From the NCBI RefSeq assembly GCF_009865385.1, contig NZ_WWJT01000189.1, forward strand, positions 1 through 46,959: a DNA stretch of 46,959 nt. The letters run 5' to 3'. The notes below the pieces were generated by a model. The model was not told the DNA's origin. It was given only the letters and a program-made list of their open reading frames with translations, and did no database searches. Source of the DNA: Streptomyces sp. SID486. Lineage in GTDB: Bacteria; Actinomycetota; Actinomycetes; Streptomycetales; Streptomycetaceae. The translations under genes were made by a program, and so were the position numbers. Below, piece by piece: positions 15,294 through 24,826 of this stretch. Positions within the stretch are counted from its first letter, which is position 1. Every line of letters starts with the position of its first letter.

Positions 15294-15335
15294 GGGGGCG
15301 CGGACGGTGACGGGCCGGCAGCGCCCGTCCGCCCC
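15294..15335 (+). terminator. Hairpin downstream of nagB
   Basis: CGGACGG (15301-15307) pairs with CCGTCCG (15325-15331), extended by outer GGGG / CCCC. There is no T-run. It separates nagB from the dasR control region. Confidence 0.45.
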
Positions 15336-15337
15336 GA

Positions 15338-15349
15338 TGGACTAGACCA
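15338..15349 (+). promoter_or_regulatory. dre operator upstream of dasR
   Basis: TGGACTAGACCA, 11 of 12 matches to the DasR core, lies 137 bp before the dasR start. It implies autoregulation of dasR, or it is the remnant of a control region for das transport genes that are not present here. Confidence 0.75.
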
Positions 15350-15405
15350 ACAGCGGGTGCAACGGTATATAGAGGAGATCACGGAGCGTGCGGGTGGAGT
15401 CCTGA

Positions 15406-16248
<843 letters not shown>

Positions 16249-16371
16249 CGGCGGCCCCCGTCCGCCGCATCGGGATACCGATATACGGACGAGGTCTTCC
16301 GCTGTCACGACACCGTCACCTAGATTGCCTGCGCATTACACAGGTGATCAGCGAGGGGACGGAGCCGTGGC

Positions 16372-16635
16372 ATGTCCGAAACGCCTGAAGTGAGGCCACC
16401 GGTGGTGACACCGGGCCGGGTGATCATCGCCCTGTGTCTCGTCGCGCCCTTCGTGGCGATGCTGTGGGTCGGCTCGTACGCCAAGACGGACCCCGCGTTC
16501 ATCGGGATCCCGTTCTTCTACTGGTACCAGATGCTCTGGGTGCTGATCTCGACCGCGCTCACGATGCTCGCCTACCAGCTGTGGAAGCGTGACCAGCGCG
16601 CCCGCAAGGACGCGGACGGGGGTGCGGTGAAATGA
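16372..16635 (+). CDS. DUF3311 small membrane protein
   Basis: An 87-residue protein with two membrane segments (about 18-36 and 47-67) and a charged C-terminus. DUF3311 proteins are typically encoded directly before an SSS-family symporter and are assumed to be its accessory subunit. Its stop overlaps the symporter start as ATGA. ATG 16372 follows GGGACGGAG. The function is inferred from context only. Confidence 0.88.
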   Translation: MSETPEVRPPVVTPGRVIIALCLVAPFVAMLWVGSYAKTDPAFIGIPFFYWYQMLWVLISTALTMLAYQLWKRDQRARKDADGGAVK

Positions 16636-18260
16636 AGGACGGCGTCAACGGCGTCGCGCTCGGCGTCTTCATCTTCTTCTTCCTGGCCGTCACGGCCATG
16701 GGCTTCCTGGCCGCCCGCTGGCGCAGGGCCGAGAACGAGCACTCCCTGGACGAGTGGGGCCTGGGCGGCCGGTCCTTCGGCACCTGGATCACCTGGTTCC
16801 TGCTCGGCGGCGACCTGTACACGGCGTACACGTTCGTCGCCGTGCCGGCGGCGATCTACGCGGCGGGCGCGTCCGGCTTCTTCGCGGTGCCGTACACGAT
16901 CCTGGTCTACCCGCTGATCTTCACGTTCCTGCCCCGGCTGTGGTCGGTCTCGCACAAGCACGGCTACGTGACCACCTCGGACTTCGTGCGCGGCCGGTTC
17001 GGCTCCAAGGGACTGTCGCTGGCGGTGGCCCTGACCGGCATCCTGGCGACGATGCCGTACATCGCGCTCCAGCTGGTCGGCATCCAGGCGGTGCTGGACG
17101 TGATGGGCGTCGGCGGCGGCGAGGACACCAACTGGTTCGTGAAGGACCTGCCGCTGCTCATCGCCTTCGGTGTGCTGGCGGCCTACACCTACTCCTCCGG
17201 TCTGCGCGCGCCCGCGCTGATCGCGTTCGTCAAGGACGCGCTGATCTACATCGTCATCGCGGTGGCGATCATCTACATCCCGATCAAGCTGGGCGGCTTC
17301 GACGACGTCTTCGCCAAGGCGGGCGACGCCTTCAGCCAGGTCAACCCGGCCACCCACAAGCCGCGCGGTGCGCTCGCCCCGCCGGAGGCGGGCCAGTGGA
17401 CGTACGCCACGCTGGCGCTCGGCTCCGCGCTGGCGCTGTTCATGTACCCGCACTCGATCACCGCGACCCTGTCCTCGAAGAGCCGCGAGGTGATCCGCCG
17501 CAACACCACGATCCTGCCGCTGTACTCGCTCATGCTGGGCCTGCTCGCGCTGCTGGGCTTCATGGCGATCGCGGCGGGGGTGAAGGTCACCAACGGGCAG
17601 CTGGCGATCCCCCAGCTGTTCGAGGACATGTTCCCGGACTGGTTCGCGGGCGTGGCCTTCGCGGCGATCGGCATCGGGGCCCTGGTCCCGGCGGCGATCA
17701 TGTCCATCGCGGCGGCGAACCTCTTCACCCGCAACATCTACAAGGACTTCATCAAGCCGGACGCCACGCCGAAGGAGGAGGCCCAGGTCTCCAAGATCGT
17801 GTCGCTGCTGGTGAAGGTGGGCGCGCTGGTCTTCGTCCTCACCATGGACAAGACCGTCGCCATCAACTTCCAGCTGCTGGGCGGCATCTGGATCCTGCAG
17901 ACCTTCCCGGCCCTGGTCGGCGGCCTGTTCACCCGCTGGTTCCACCGCTGGGCGCTGCTGGCCGGCTGGGCGGTCGGCATGGTGTACGGGACGGTCGCCG
18001 CCTACGGGGTGGCCTCGCCGACCCAGGCGCACTTCGGCGGCAGCGCCAAGGAGATCCCCGGCATCGGTGAGATCGGCTACATCGGCCTCACGGCGTTCGT
18101 CCTGAACGTCGTCGTGACCGTGGTCCTGACGTTCGTCCTGAAGGCCGTGAAGGCGCCCGAGGGCATCGACGAGACCGCGCCGGGCGACTACACGGCCGAC
18201 GCCGGCGACCGGGGGGTCCAGGTGGAACTGCCGCCCGCCACCGCCGGAAGCGCCCACTGA
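16632..18260 (+). CDS. Sodium:solute symporter (SSS family)
   Basis: A 542-residue symporter with about 13 hydrophobic segments and a hydrophilic C-terminal tail of roughly 40 residues. TTSDFVRGRFGSKGLSLA and the ITWFLLGGDLYTAYTF region are typical of the SSS branch that includes monocarboxylate and pyruvate transporters such as MctP. The substrate is not determined by the sequence. It is translationally coupled to DUF3311 by ATGA. Position next to dasR is conserved in streptomycetes, but no dre site is seen before the pair. Confidence 0.87.
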   Translation: MKDGVNGVALGVFIFFFLAVTAMGFLAARWRRAENEHSLDEWGLGGRSFGTWITWFLLGGDLYTAYTFVAVPAAIYAAGASGFFAVPYTILVYPLIFTFLPRLWSVSHKHGYVTTSDFVRGRFGSKGLSLAVALTGILATMPYIALQLVGIQAVLDVMGVGGGEDTNWFVKDLPLLIAFGVLAAYTYSSGLRAPALIAFVKDALIYIVIAVAIIYIPIKLGGFDDVFAKAGDAFSQVNPATHKPRGALAPPEAGQWTYATLALGSALALFMYPHSITATLSSKSREVIRRNTTILPLYSLMLGLLALLGFMAIAAGVKVTNGQLAIPQLFEDMFPDWFAGVAFAAIGIGALVPAAIMSIAAANLFTRNIYKDFIKPDATPKEEAQVSKIVSLLVKVGALVFVLTMDKTVAINFQLLGGIWILQTFPALVGGLFTRWFHRWALLAGWAVGMVYGTVAAYGVASPTQAHFGGSAKEIPGIGEIGYIGLTAFVLNVVVTVVLTFVLKAVKAPEGIDETAPGDYTADAGDRGVQVELPPATAGSAH

Positions 18261-18290
18261 GAGGCCCTCGGCAGAGCGCGTGGCACCCTT

Positions 18291-18325
18291 GCGGGCCGCC
18301 GGGAGGAAGGATCCCGGCGGCCCGC
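18291..18325 (+). terminator. Strong hairpin downstream of the symporter gene
   Basis: GCGGGCCGCCGGGA (18291-18304) and TCCCGGCGGCCCGC (18312-18325) form a perfect 14-bp stem around a 7-nt loop. There is no T-run, as is common in Streptomyces. Confidence 0.7.
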
Positions 18326-18359
18326 GGTGCTGCCGCACGGCGGCCCGCGGTGCTGCCGC
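18315..18359. repeat. 22-bp direct repeat, two copies
   Basis: The segment CGGCGGCCCGCGGTGCTGCC plus GC occurs at 18315-18336 and again at 18338-18359, separated by one A. The first copy shares bases with the right arm of the terminator. A simple local duplication. Confidence 0.8.
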
Positions 18360-18395
18360 GGGTTGACGCTCCGAGACCACCGCAACACGCAAGAG

Positions 18396-18442
18396 ACACT
18401 AGATGTGGTGGTGCCCATCCGGCCCGGCACTAGATGTATGCT
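18396..18442 (+). promoter_or_regulatory. Two NrdR boxes and -10 element of nrdAB
   Basis: ACACTAGATGTGGTGG (18396-18411) and GCACTAGATGTATGCT (18427-18442) share the core CACTAGATGT and are 31 bp apart centre to centre, the usual three-turn spacing of NrdR boxes. The second contains the likely -10, TATGCT (18437-18442), so bound NrdR would block the promoter. A recognisable -35 is lacking; TTGACG at 18363-18368 is too far away. NrdR represses ribonucleotide reductase genes when dATP is high. Confidence 0.8.
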
Positions 18443-18449
18443 CGACCTC

Positions 18450-18549
18450 GCTGTCGCCCAGGGGAATCCGGTGCGAATCCGGAACTGTCCCGCAACGGTG
18501 TACTCGCGTGTATCCGCACGCCTGTTCAGTCCGAGGACCTGTCGGCAGC
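18450..18549 (+). ncRNA. Cobalamin (B12) riboswitch of nrdAB
   Basis: The core GGGGAATCCGGTGCGAATCC, then GGAACTGTCCCGCAACGGTG (18461-18500), matches the conserved B12 element. The B12 box AGTCCGAGGACCTGTCGGC lies at about 18528-18546. GCTGTCG (18450-18456) pairs with CGGCAGC (18543-18549) and closes the element at about 100 nt, a short form. Transcription would start about 7 nt after TATGCT, at the first base of the riboswitch. A following hairpin CACCCGG / CCGGGTG at about 18550-18572 may be the expression platform. B12 is expected to switch off nrdAB, since a B12-dependent class II reductase can then take over. Confidence 0.93.
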
Positions 18550-18683
18550 CCACCCGGCCCTCCGGCCCGGGTGCGTTCTGACGTCCGGGCCTCGTGGAGC
18601 GGGCCGGCGGACACGACGCGTGCGCGCTCGTGGCTGTCCCCTGCCCTCCGCCAGGCCCCGTGCCGAGCGAGGGAGAGCCCCAC

Positions 18684-21047
18684 GTGACCATCGCGCCAGC
18701 CGATCCGGCTTCAGTCAGCGACCTGGAGACCGACGGTCCCGGTACCGCACTGCTGCGTACCCTGACCGAGCTGACCGTCGATCTGCCCGACGCCGACCCC
18801 GGACGGGTCGCCGCCGCCGCGTTGCGCGGCCGGTCCGCGCGGGCCGACGAGGCGGAGCTGCGCGAGCTGGCCACCGAGGCCGCCGCGGGCCTCATCTCCG
18901 AGGACCCGGCCTACTCCCGGCTCGCCGCCCGGCTGCTGACCCTCTCGATCCGGGACGAGGCCGCCTCGCAGGGCGTGACGTCGTTCACCGAGTCCGTCTC
19001 GGTCGGGCACCGCGAGGGCCTCATCGCCGACCGCACCGCGGAGTTCGTGCGGCTGCACGCCGGACGGCTGGACACGCTGGTGGACGGCGCGGCCGACGAC
19101 CGCTTCGGCTACTTCGGCCTGCGCACCCTGCACAGCCGTTACCTGCTGCGCCACCCGATCACCCGCAAGGTCGTGGAGACGCCGCAGCACTTCATGCTCC
19201 GCGTCGCGTGCGGTCTGGCCGAGGACGACACGACCCGGGCGCTGGACGAGGTCGCGGCCCTCTACGGCCTGATGAGCCGCCTGGACTACCTGCCGTCCTC
19301 CCCCACGCTGTTCAACTCCGGCACGCGGCACCCGCAGATGTCGTCCTGCTACCTGCTCGACTCCCCGCTGGACGAGCTGGACTCCATCTACGGCCGCTAC
19401 CACCAGGTCGCCCGGCTGTCGAAGCACGCCGGCGGTATCGGTCTGTCGTACTCCCGTATCCGCTCGCGCGGTTCGCTGATCCGGGGCACGAACGGGCACT
19501 CCAACGGCATCGTGCCGTTCCTGAAGACCCTGGACGCCTCCGTCGCCGCGGTGAACCAGGGCGGCCGGCGCAAGGGTGCCGCCGCGGTGTACCTGGAGAC
19601 CTGGCACTCCGACATCGAGGAGTTCCTGGAGCTGCGGGACAACACCGGCGAGGACGCCCGCCGTACCCACAACCTCAACCTCGCGCACTGGATCCCGGAC
19701 GAGTTCATGCGCCGGGTCGACGGCGACCTGCAGTGGTCGCTCTTCTCGCCCGCCGACGTGCCCGAGCTGGTCGACCTGTGGGGCGAGGAGTTCGACGCCG
19801 CCTACCGCAAGGCCGAGGCCGCGGGCCTGGCCAAGAAGACGATGCCGGCGCGTGAGCTGTACGGCCGGATGATGCGCACCCTCGCGCAGACCGGCAACGG
19901 CTGGATGACCTTCAAGGACGCCGCCAACCGCACCGCCAACCAGACGGCCGAGCCCGGCAACGTCATCCACTCCTCCAACCTCTGCACCGAGATCCTGGAG
20001 ATCACCAACGACGGCGAGACGGCCGTCTGCAACCTGGGCTCCGTCAACCTCGGCGCCTTCGTGGACACGACGACCGGCGACATCGACTGGGCGCGGCTGG
20101 ACGAGACGGTCCGCACGGCCGTGACCTTCCTCGACCGCGTGGTGGACATCAACTTCTACCCGACCGAGCAGGCGGGCCGTTCCAACGCCAAGTGGCGTCC
20201 GGTCGGTCTGGGCGCGATGGGGCTGCAGGACGTCTTCTTCAAGCTGCGCCTGCCGTTCGACTCCGCCGAGGCCAAGGCCCTGTCCACGCGGATCGCCGAG
20301 CGGATCATGCTCGCCGCGTACGAGGCGTCCGCCGAACTCGCCGAGCGCAACGGGCCGGTTCCGGCCTGGGAGCAGACGCGCGCCGCCCGCGGTGTCCTGC
20401 ACCCCGACCACTACGACACCGACCTCACCTGGCCCGAGCGCTGGGACGCCCTGCGCAAGCGCATCGCGGTGACGGGCATGCGCAACTCGCTGCTGCTGGC
20501 GATCGCGCCGACGGCCACCATCGCCTCGATCGCCGGGGTGTACGAGTGCATCGAGCCGCAGGTGTCGAACCTGTTCAAGCGCGAGACCCTGTCGGGCGAG
20601 TTCCTCCAGGTCAACTCCTACCTGGTGCAGGAGCTGAAGAACCTCGGCGTGTGGGACGCCCGCACCCGCGAGGCCCTGCGCGAGGCCAACGGCTCCGTCC
20701 AGGACTTCGTCTGGATCCCCGAGGACGTGCGCAACCTCTACCGCACGGCCTGGGAGATCCCGCAGCGCGGCCTGATCGACATGGCCGCCGCCCGCACCCC
20801 GTTCCTCGACCAGGCGCAGTCGCTCAACCTGTTCCTGGAGACGCCGACCATCGGCAAGCTCTCCTCGATGTACGCCTACGCCTGGAAGTCGGGGCTGAAG
20901 ACCACGTACTACCTGCGCTCGCGCCCCGCGACGCGCATCGCCCGCGCCGCCCAGGCGCAGGCCACGATCCCCGTGCAGCAGACCACCGACCCGGACGCGG
21001 TCGCCTGCTCCCTGGAAAACCCCGAGTCCTGCGAGGCCTGCCAGTGA
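18684..21047 (+). CDS. nrdA: Ribonucleotide reductase class Ia large subunit NrdA
   Basis: A 787-residue catalytic subunit reducing ribonucleoside diphosphates to deoxyribonucleotides. SSCYLL and AVCNLGSVN carry the active-site redox cysteines, SNLCTEIL the thiyl-radical cysteine with its Asn and Glu, and the end SCEACQ (C783, C786) is the shuttle pair that meets thioredoxin. No typical N-terminal ATP-cone motif (KRDG-like) is seen, so dATP activity control may be absent or unusual. GTG 18684 follows GGGAG. The gene lies under NrdR and the B12 riboswitch and overlaps nrdB by one base (TGATG). Confidence 0.95.
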   Translation: MTIAPADPASVSDLETDGPGTALLRTLTELTVDLPDADPGRVAAAALRGRSARADEAELRELATEAAAGLISEDPAYSRLAARLLTLSIRDEAASQGVTSFTESVSVGHREGLIADRTAEFVRLHAGRLDTLVDGAADDRFGYFGLRTLHSRYLLRHPITRKVVETPQHFMLRVACGLAEDDTTRALDEVAALYGLMSRLDYLPSSPTLFNSGTRHPQMSSCYLLDSPLDELDSIYGRYHQVARLSKHAGGIGLSYSRIRSRGSLIRGTNGHSNGIVPFLKTLDASVAAVNQGGRRKGAAAVYLETWHSDIEEFLELRDNTGEDARRTHNLNLAHWIPDEFMRRVDGDLQWSLFSPADVPELVDLWGEEFDAAYRKAEAAGLAKKTMPARELYGRMMRTLAQTGNGWMTFKDAANRTANQTAEPGNVIHSSNLCTEILEITNDGETAVCNLGSVNLGAFVDTTTGDIDWARLDETVRTAVTFLDRVVDINFYPTEQAGRSNAKWRPVGLGAMGLQDVFFKLRLPFDSAEAKALSTRIAERIMLAAYEASAELAERNGPVPAWEQTRAARGVLHPDHYDTDLTWPERWDALRKRIAVTGMRNSLLLAIAPTATIASIAGVYECIEPQVSNLFKRETLSGEFLQVNSYLVQELKNLGVWDARTREALREANGSVQDFVWIPEDVRNLYRTAWEIPQRGLIDMAAARTPFLDQAQSLNLFLETPTIGKLSSMYAYAWKSGLKTTYYLRSRPATRIARAAQAQATIPVQQTTDPDAVACSLENPESCEACQ

Positions 21048-22060
21048 TGACCACCCGCACCCAGAACCTGCTCGACCCCGGCTTCGAGTTGACTCTCCGC
21101 CCGATGCGCTACCCGGACTTCTACGAGCGCTACCGGGACGCCATCAAGAACACCTGGACCGTCGAGGAGGTCGACCTCCACTCCGACGTCGCCGATCTCG
21201 CCAAGCTCTCCCCCGAGGAGCAGCACCTCATCGGCCGCCTGGTGGCGTTCTTCGCCACCGGCGACTCGATCGTGGCGAACAACCTGGTCCTGACGCTCTA
21301 CAAGCACATCAACTCCCCCGAGGCGCGCCTGTACCTGTCGCGCCAGCTGTTCGAGGAGGCCGTGCACGTCCAGTTCTACCTGACGCTGCTGGACACCTAC
21401 CTCCCCGACCCGGAGGACCGCAACGCCGCCTTCGCGGCCGTGGAGAACATCCAGTCCATCCGCGAGAAGGCGGAGTTCTGCTTCAAGTGGATGGACTCGG
21501 TGGAGAAGCTGGACCGGCTGGAGACCAAGGCCGACCGCCGGCGCTTCCTGCTCAACCTGATCTGCTTCGCCGCGTGCATCGAGGGCCTGTTCTTCTACGG
21601 CGCCTTCGCCTACGTCTACTGGTTCCGCAGCCGCGGCCTGCTGCACGGTCTCGCCACCGGCACCAACTGGGTGTTCCGCGACGAGACGATGCACATGTCC
21701 TTCGCCTTCGACGTGGTCGACACCGTCCGCAAGGAGGAGCCGGACCTCTTCGACGACCAGCTGGAGCAGCAGGTCAAGGACATGCTCAAGGAGGCCGTCG
21801 AGGCCGAGCTGCAGTTCGCCCGCGACCTGTGCGGTGACGGCCTGCCCGGCATGAACACCGAGTCGATGCGCCAGTACCTGGAGTGCGTCGCCGACCAGCG
21901 CCTCACCCGCCTGGGCTTCGCGCCGGTCTACGGCTCCGAGAACCCCTTCTCCTTCATGGAGCTGCAGGGCGTCCAGGAGCTGACGAACTTCTTCGAGCGC
22001 CGCCCGTCGGCCTACCAGGTCGCGGTGGAGGGCACCGTCGACCTGGACGAGGACTTCTGA
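21047..22060 (+). CDS. nrdB: Ribonucleotide reductase class Ia radical subunit NrdB
   Basis: A 337-residue diiron/tyrosyl-radical subunit. D73, E104, H107, E179, E213 and H216 are the iron ligands, and Y111, four residues after H107, is the radical tyrosine; the pattern aligns with D84, E115, H118, Y122, E204, E238 and H241 of E. coli. The C-terminus VDLDEDF is the docking tail for NrdA. The start ATG shares its A with the nrdA stop (TGATG), so translation is coupled. Confidence 0.96.
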   Translation: MTTRTQNLLDPGFELTLRPMRYPDFYERYRDAIKNTWTVEEVDLHSDVADLAKLSPEEQHLIGRLVAFFATGDSIVANNLVLTLYKHINSPEARLYLSRQLFEEAVHVQFYLTLLDTYLPDPEDRNAAFAAVENIQSIREKAEFCFKWMDSVEKLDRLETKADRRRFLLNLICFAACIEGLFFYGAFAYVYWFRSRGLLHGLATGTNWVFRDETMHMSFAFDVVDTVRKEEPDLFDDQLEQQVKDMLKEAVEAELQFARDLCGDGLPGMNTESMRQYLECVADQRLTRLGFAPVYGSENPFSFMELQGVQELTNFFERRPSAYQVAVEGTVDLDEDF

Positions 22061-22088
22061 GCCGTACCGGCAGGTTCCCGGCACCCTG

Positions 22089-22132
22089 AGCGGTCCGGTC
22101 CGTCCGACTTCCGTCAGACGGGCCGGGCCGCT
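22089..22132 (+). terminator. Terminator hairpin downstream of nrdB
   Basis: AGCGGTCCGGTCCGTC (22089-22104) and GACGGGCCGGGCCGCT (22117-22132) form a 16-bp stem with two G-T wobbles and a 12-nt loop. There is no T-run. It would separate nrdAB from the AraC gene and overlaps the last codons of the minus-strand small gene. Confidence 0.65.
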
Positions 22133-22368
22133 CCGTGCTGCCTGCGGGCGTCACCGTTGCGCGGGGCCGCCGGGCGCGCGGCCGCCCGCACCGGCGCCGG
22201 CGTCCGCGCCGCCGGGGCCGTACGGGCCGGACCCCGCTCCGCCTGCCGGAGCTGCCGGTCGACGCGCCGGTCGTGCAGGGCGCCGAGCGCGGACGGCAGG
22301 ATCAGCACGACCAGGATCCCGAGGGTGGCGAGCATTCCGATGAGACCTTCGATCTGGTTTCCGTTCAT
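22114..22368 (-). CDS. Small single-span membrane protein, hypothetical
   Basis: An 84-residue reading frame on the opposite strand between nrdB and the AraC gene. Residues about 5-28 (IEGLIGMLATLGILVVLILP) form one membrane span, followed by a basic segment (HDRRVDRQLRQAERG) and an Ala/Pro/Arg-rich tail. ATG 22368 (MNGNQ) is chosen; GTG 22377 is also in frame. The ribosome binding site is weak (GGTGA close to ATG). The span and positive-inside tail look like a real small membrane protein, but the tail overlaps the nrdB terminator. Function unknown. Confidence 0.5.
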   Translation of the reverse strand: MNGNQIEGLIGMLATLGILVVLILPSALGALHDRRVDRQLRQAERGPARTAPAARTPAPVRAAARPAAPRNGDARRQHGAARPV

Positions 22369-22461
22369 GGTCACCACTGTCGCGCCCGATACTCCTTACC
22401 GTGAGCGGCAGGACTGCCGTAGACCCTCGAATTACTGCCACTGCCGAGGCACACTGGCAGC

Positions 22462-23424
22462 ATGCTGAAGAACGTGGCCGTGGTTCTGCTGGACGGGGTG
22501 CACCCCTTCGAGCTGGGTGTCGTGTGCGAGGTGTTCGGCATCGACCGCAGTGATGACGGACTGCCGGTGTACGACTTCGCCGTGGTGTCGGCGGAGGGCC
22601 CCCAGCTGGGCACGCACTGCGGTTTCACCGTGTCCACGCCGTACGGCCTGGAGCGGCTGGAGGACGCCGATCTGATCGCCGTGCCGGCCGGTGAGACCTA
22701 TGCCGAGCGCACGTACCCGCCGGAGCTGCTGGCGGCGCTGCGGCGGGCCACGGAGCGGGGCGCGCGGGTGCTCAGCGTCTGCTCGGGCGTGTTCGTCCTG
22801 GCCGCGGCGGGACTGCTGGACGGGCGCCGGTGCGCGGTGCACTGGCACCACGCCGAGCAGCTCGCCCGGCGCTACCCCCGGCTCACGGTCGAGCCGGACG
22901 TGCTGTACGTGGACGAGGACCCCGTGATCACCTCCGCCGGGACCGCGGCCGGGATCGACGCCTGTCTGCACCTCGTTCGGAAGGAGCAGGGCCCGGAGGT
23001 GGCCAACAAGATCGCCCGCCGGATGGTGGTGCCGCCGCACCGCGACGGCGGGCAGGCGCAGTTCATCGAGCGGCCCCTGCCGAAGGCGCCCTGCGACACG
23101 GTCGGCGAGGTGCTGGCCTGGATGGAGGCGCACCTGGAGGAGGAGGTCACCGTCGAGCAGCTCGCCGCCCGCGCCCACATGGCACCGCGCACCTTCGCCC
23201 GGCGCTTCCAGCAGGAGACGGGGACCACTCCGTACCGCTGGATCCTGCGTCAACGGGTGCTGCTGGCACAGGAGTTGCTGGAGGGCACGGACGAGACGAT
23301 GGACGCGGTCGCCTGGCGTACCGGCTTCGGTACGGCCGCGGCGCTGCGCCATCACTTCATCCGGTCGCTGGGGACGACCCCGAACGCCTACCGGCGCGCG
23401 TTCCGGGGCCCGCAGGCCGCCTGA
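22462..23424 (+). CDS. nrdS: AraC-family regulator with DJ-1/PfpI domain (NrdS-like)
   Basis: A 320-residue GlxA-type regulator. Residues about 1-190 form a DJ-1/PfpI glutamine-amidotransferase-like domain, with the nucleophile-elbow cysteine in SVCSGVFVLAAAG. Residues about 220-315 form two AraC helix-turn-helix motifs (VEQLAARAHMAPRTFARRFQQETGTTPYRWI). In S. coelicolor an AraC-like gene, nrdS, is the third member of the nrdABS operon, which is why I use the name. Here a terminator-like hairpin and a minus-strand small frame lie between, and the gap is 401 bp, so co-transcription is uncertain. It converges on the P450 gene. Confidence 0.82.
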   Translation: MLKNVAVVLLDGVHPFELGVVCEVFGIDRSDDGLPVYDFAVVSAEGPQLGTHCGFTVSTPYGLERLEDADLIAVPAGETYAERTYPPELLAALRRATERGARVLSVCSGVFVLAAAGLLDGRRCAVHWHHAEQLARRYPRLTVEPDVLYVDEDPVITSAGTAAGIDACLHLVRKEQGPEVANKIARRMVVPPHRDGGQAQFIERPLPKAPCDTVGEVLAWMEAHLEEEVTVEQLAARAHMAPRTFARRFQQETGTTPYRWILRQRVLLAQELLEGTDETMDAVAWRTGFGTAAALRHHFIRSLGTTPNAYRRAFRGPQAA

Positions 23425-23446
23425 GCGCGCGCCGGTACGAGGTGCC

Positions 23447-24826
23447 CTACCAGGGCATCGCCCGCAGCAGCAGATCGTGCGGGCGCAGCGTGATGCCGAC
23501 GCGGGTGCTGTCGTCGGACCCGCTGACCTGCTCGAAGCGGTACTTCGCCGAGATCGCCGCGGTGATCAGGCTCAGCTGGGCCATGGAGAAGTGGTCGCTG
23601 GGGCACTTGCGGTTGCCCACGCTGAACGGGCTCATGGCGTGCTTCGGTACCTCCTTGGACCGCTCGGGCAGCCAGCGGTCGGGGTCGAAGTCGAGGTGGC
23701 GGTCGTAGGAGCGGCCGTCGCGCTGGATGGCGTACGGGCTGTAGACGATGTCCGCCCCCGCCGGAATGCGATAGCCGCCGAGTGCGGTGTCGGTCACCGC
23801 GCGCCGCGTGAGAATCCATACGGCGGGACGGAGCCGCATCGCCTCGACGACGACATTGTTGGTGTGCCTGAGTGCGCGGACGTGCTCGAATCCGACCGGC
23901 CGGCCACCGGTCACGGATTCGACCTCGGTCCGTACCTTCTCGGCGTGTTCCGGGTGTTCGGCCAGGACCTGGAGCAGCCACATGATCGTGGATGCGACTG
24001 TTTCGCTGCCGGGGGTGAGTATCGCGACGACCTGGTCGTGGATCTCCTGTTCCCCGATGGGGTCGCCATTGTCGTCCTTCGCCTCCAGCAATGCCGTCAG
24101 CAAATCGTCCGGCTTTTGACCAGATGCCCTCCGCTCGGCGACGATCTCGTCCACCAGCAGATGCAAATCGGCCAATGCCCGGTTGAATTCGCGGTTCGCC
24201 GGTAGCGGCAGCCGGTAGAGCGGTCCGAGCGGGATCACCATCCGGCGGTACATACCGCGGAAGACGGTGGCGAGGTCGACGCTGAGCCGTTCCGCGCGCT
24301 CGTCCATGTAGTCACCGCGCAGCAGGCAGCGGGCGGCGATACGGACGGCGACCCGGAAGGACTCGGAGGTGCAGTCGATGGTCCGGCCGGGCTGCCAGCG
24401 TTCGGTCAGCGCGTGCGCCTCCTCCTCCATGACGGGACCGTAGGCGGGTATCGCGTCGAGCCGGAACGCGGGCTGTATGGTGCGCCGTTGGCGACGGTGC
24501 CGGGGGCCGTTCGCGGTGGCCACGCCCTCCTTGCCGAGGAGCCCTTCGAGGGACTCCCACAGCGGCCCGTCGATCTTGAAGTCGGGACTCAGGGCCAGGG
24601 CGCCGGTGAGCTCCGGCGTGGTGACGGCGTACACCGTCTTGGGGCCGAGCTTCAGGCGCACGACCTCACCGTGCTCGCGCAGCCCGGACATGAAGGCGAG
24701 CGGGTCGCGGACCAGTTTCAGGCCGTGCCCGAAGAGCGGTACGGCCCCGCCGGCCAGCACCGGTTCGCGTGGTGCGGGCGCCTCGGGGGTCTCGTCCGTC
24801 GTGGGCTTCACCGACTCGACGGTCAT
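23447..24826 (-). CDS. CYP170A1-type P450, albaflavenone synthase
   Basis: A 459-residue cytochrome P450 that oxidises epi-isozizaene in two steps at one allylic carbon to albaflavenone. The heme loop is [13 protein letters not shown] with C408, the ExxR motif is E328-R331, and the I-helix reads [15 protein letters not shown] at 251-255 is the aspartate-rich motif credited with the second, farnesene synthase activity of S. coelicolor CYP170A1. There is no membrane anchor. Its ATG overlaps the stop of the terpene synthase gene (ATGA), so the two are one operon. Neighbourhood and motif make the assignment firm. Confidence 0.94.
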   Translation of the reverse strand: MTVESVKPTTDETPEAPAPREPVLAGGAVPLFGHGLKLVRDPLAFMSGLREHGEVVRLKLGPKTVYAVTTPELTGALALSPDFKIDGPLWESLEGLLGKEGVATANGPRHRRQRRTIQPAFRLDAIPAYGPVMEEEAHALTERWQPGRTIDCTSESFRVAVRIAARCLLRGDYMDERAERLSVDLATVFRGMYRRMVIPLGPLYRLPLPANREFNRALADLHLLVDEIVAERRASGQKPDDLLTALLEAKDDNGDPIGEQEIHDQVVAILTPGSETVASTIMWLLQVLAEHPEHAEKVRTEVESVTGGRPVGFEHVRALRHTNNVVVEAMRLRPAVWILTRRAVTDTALGGYRIPAGADIVYSPYAIQRDGRSYDRHLDFDPDRWLPERSKEVPKHAMSPFSVGNRKCPSDHFSMAQLSLITAAISAKYRFEQVSGSDDSTRVGITLRPHDLLLRAMPW

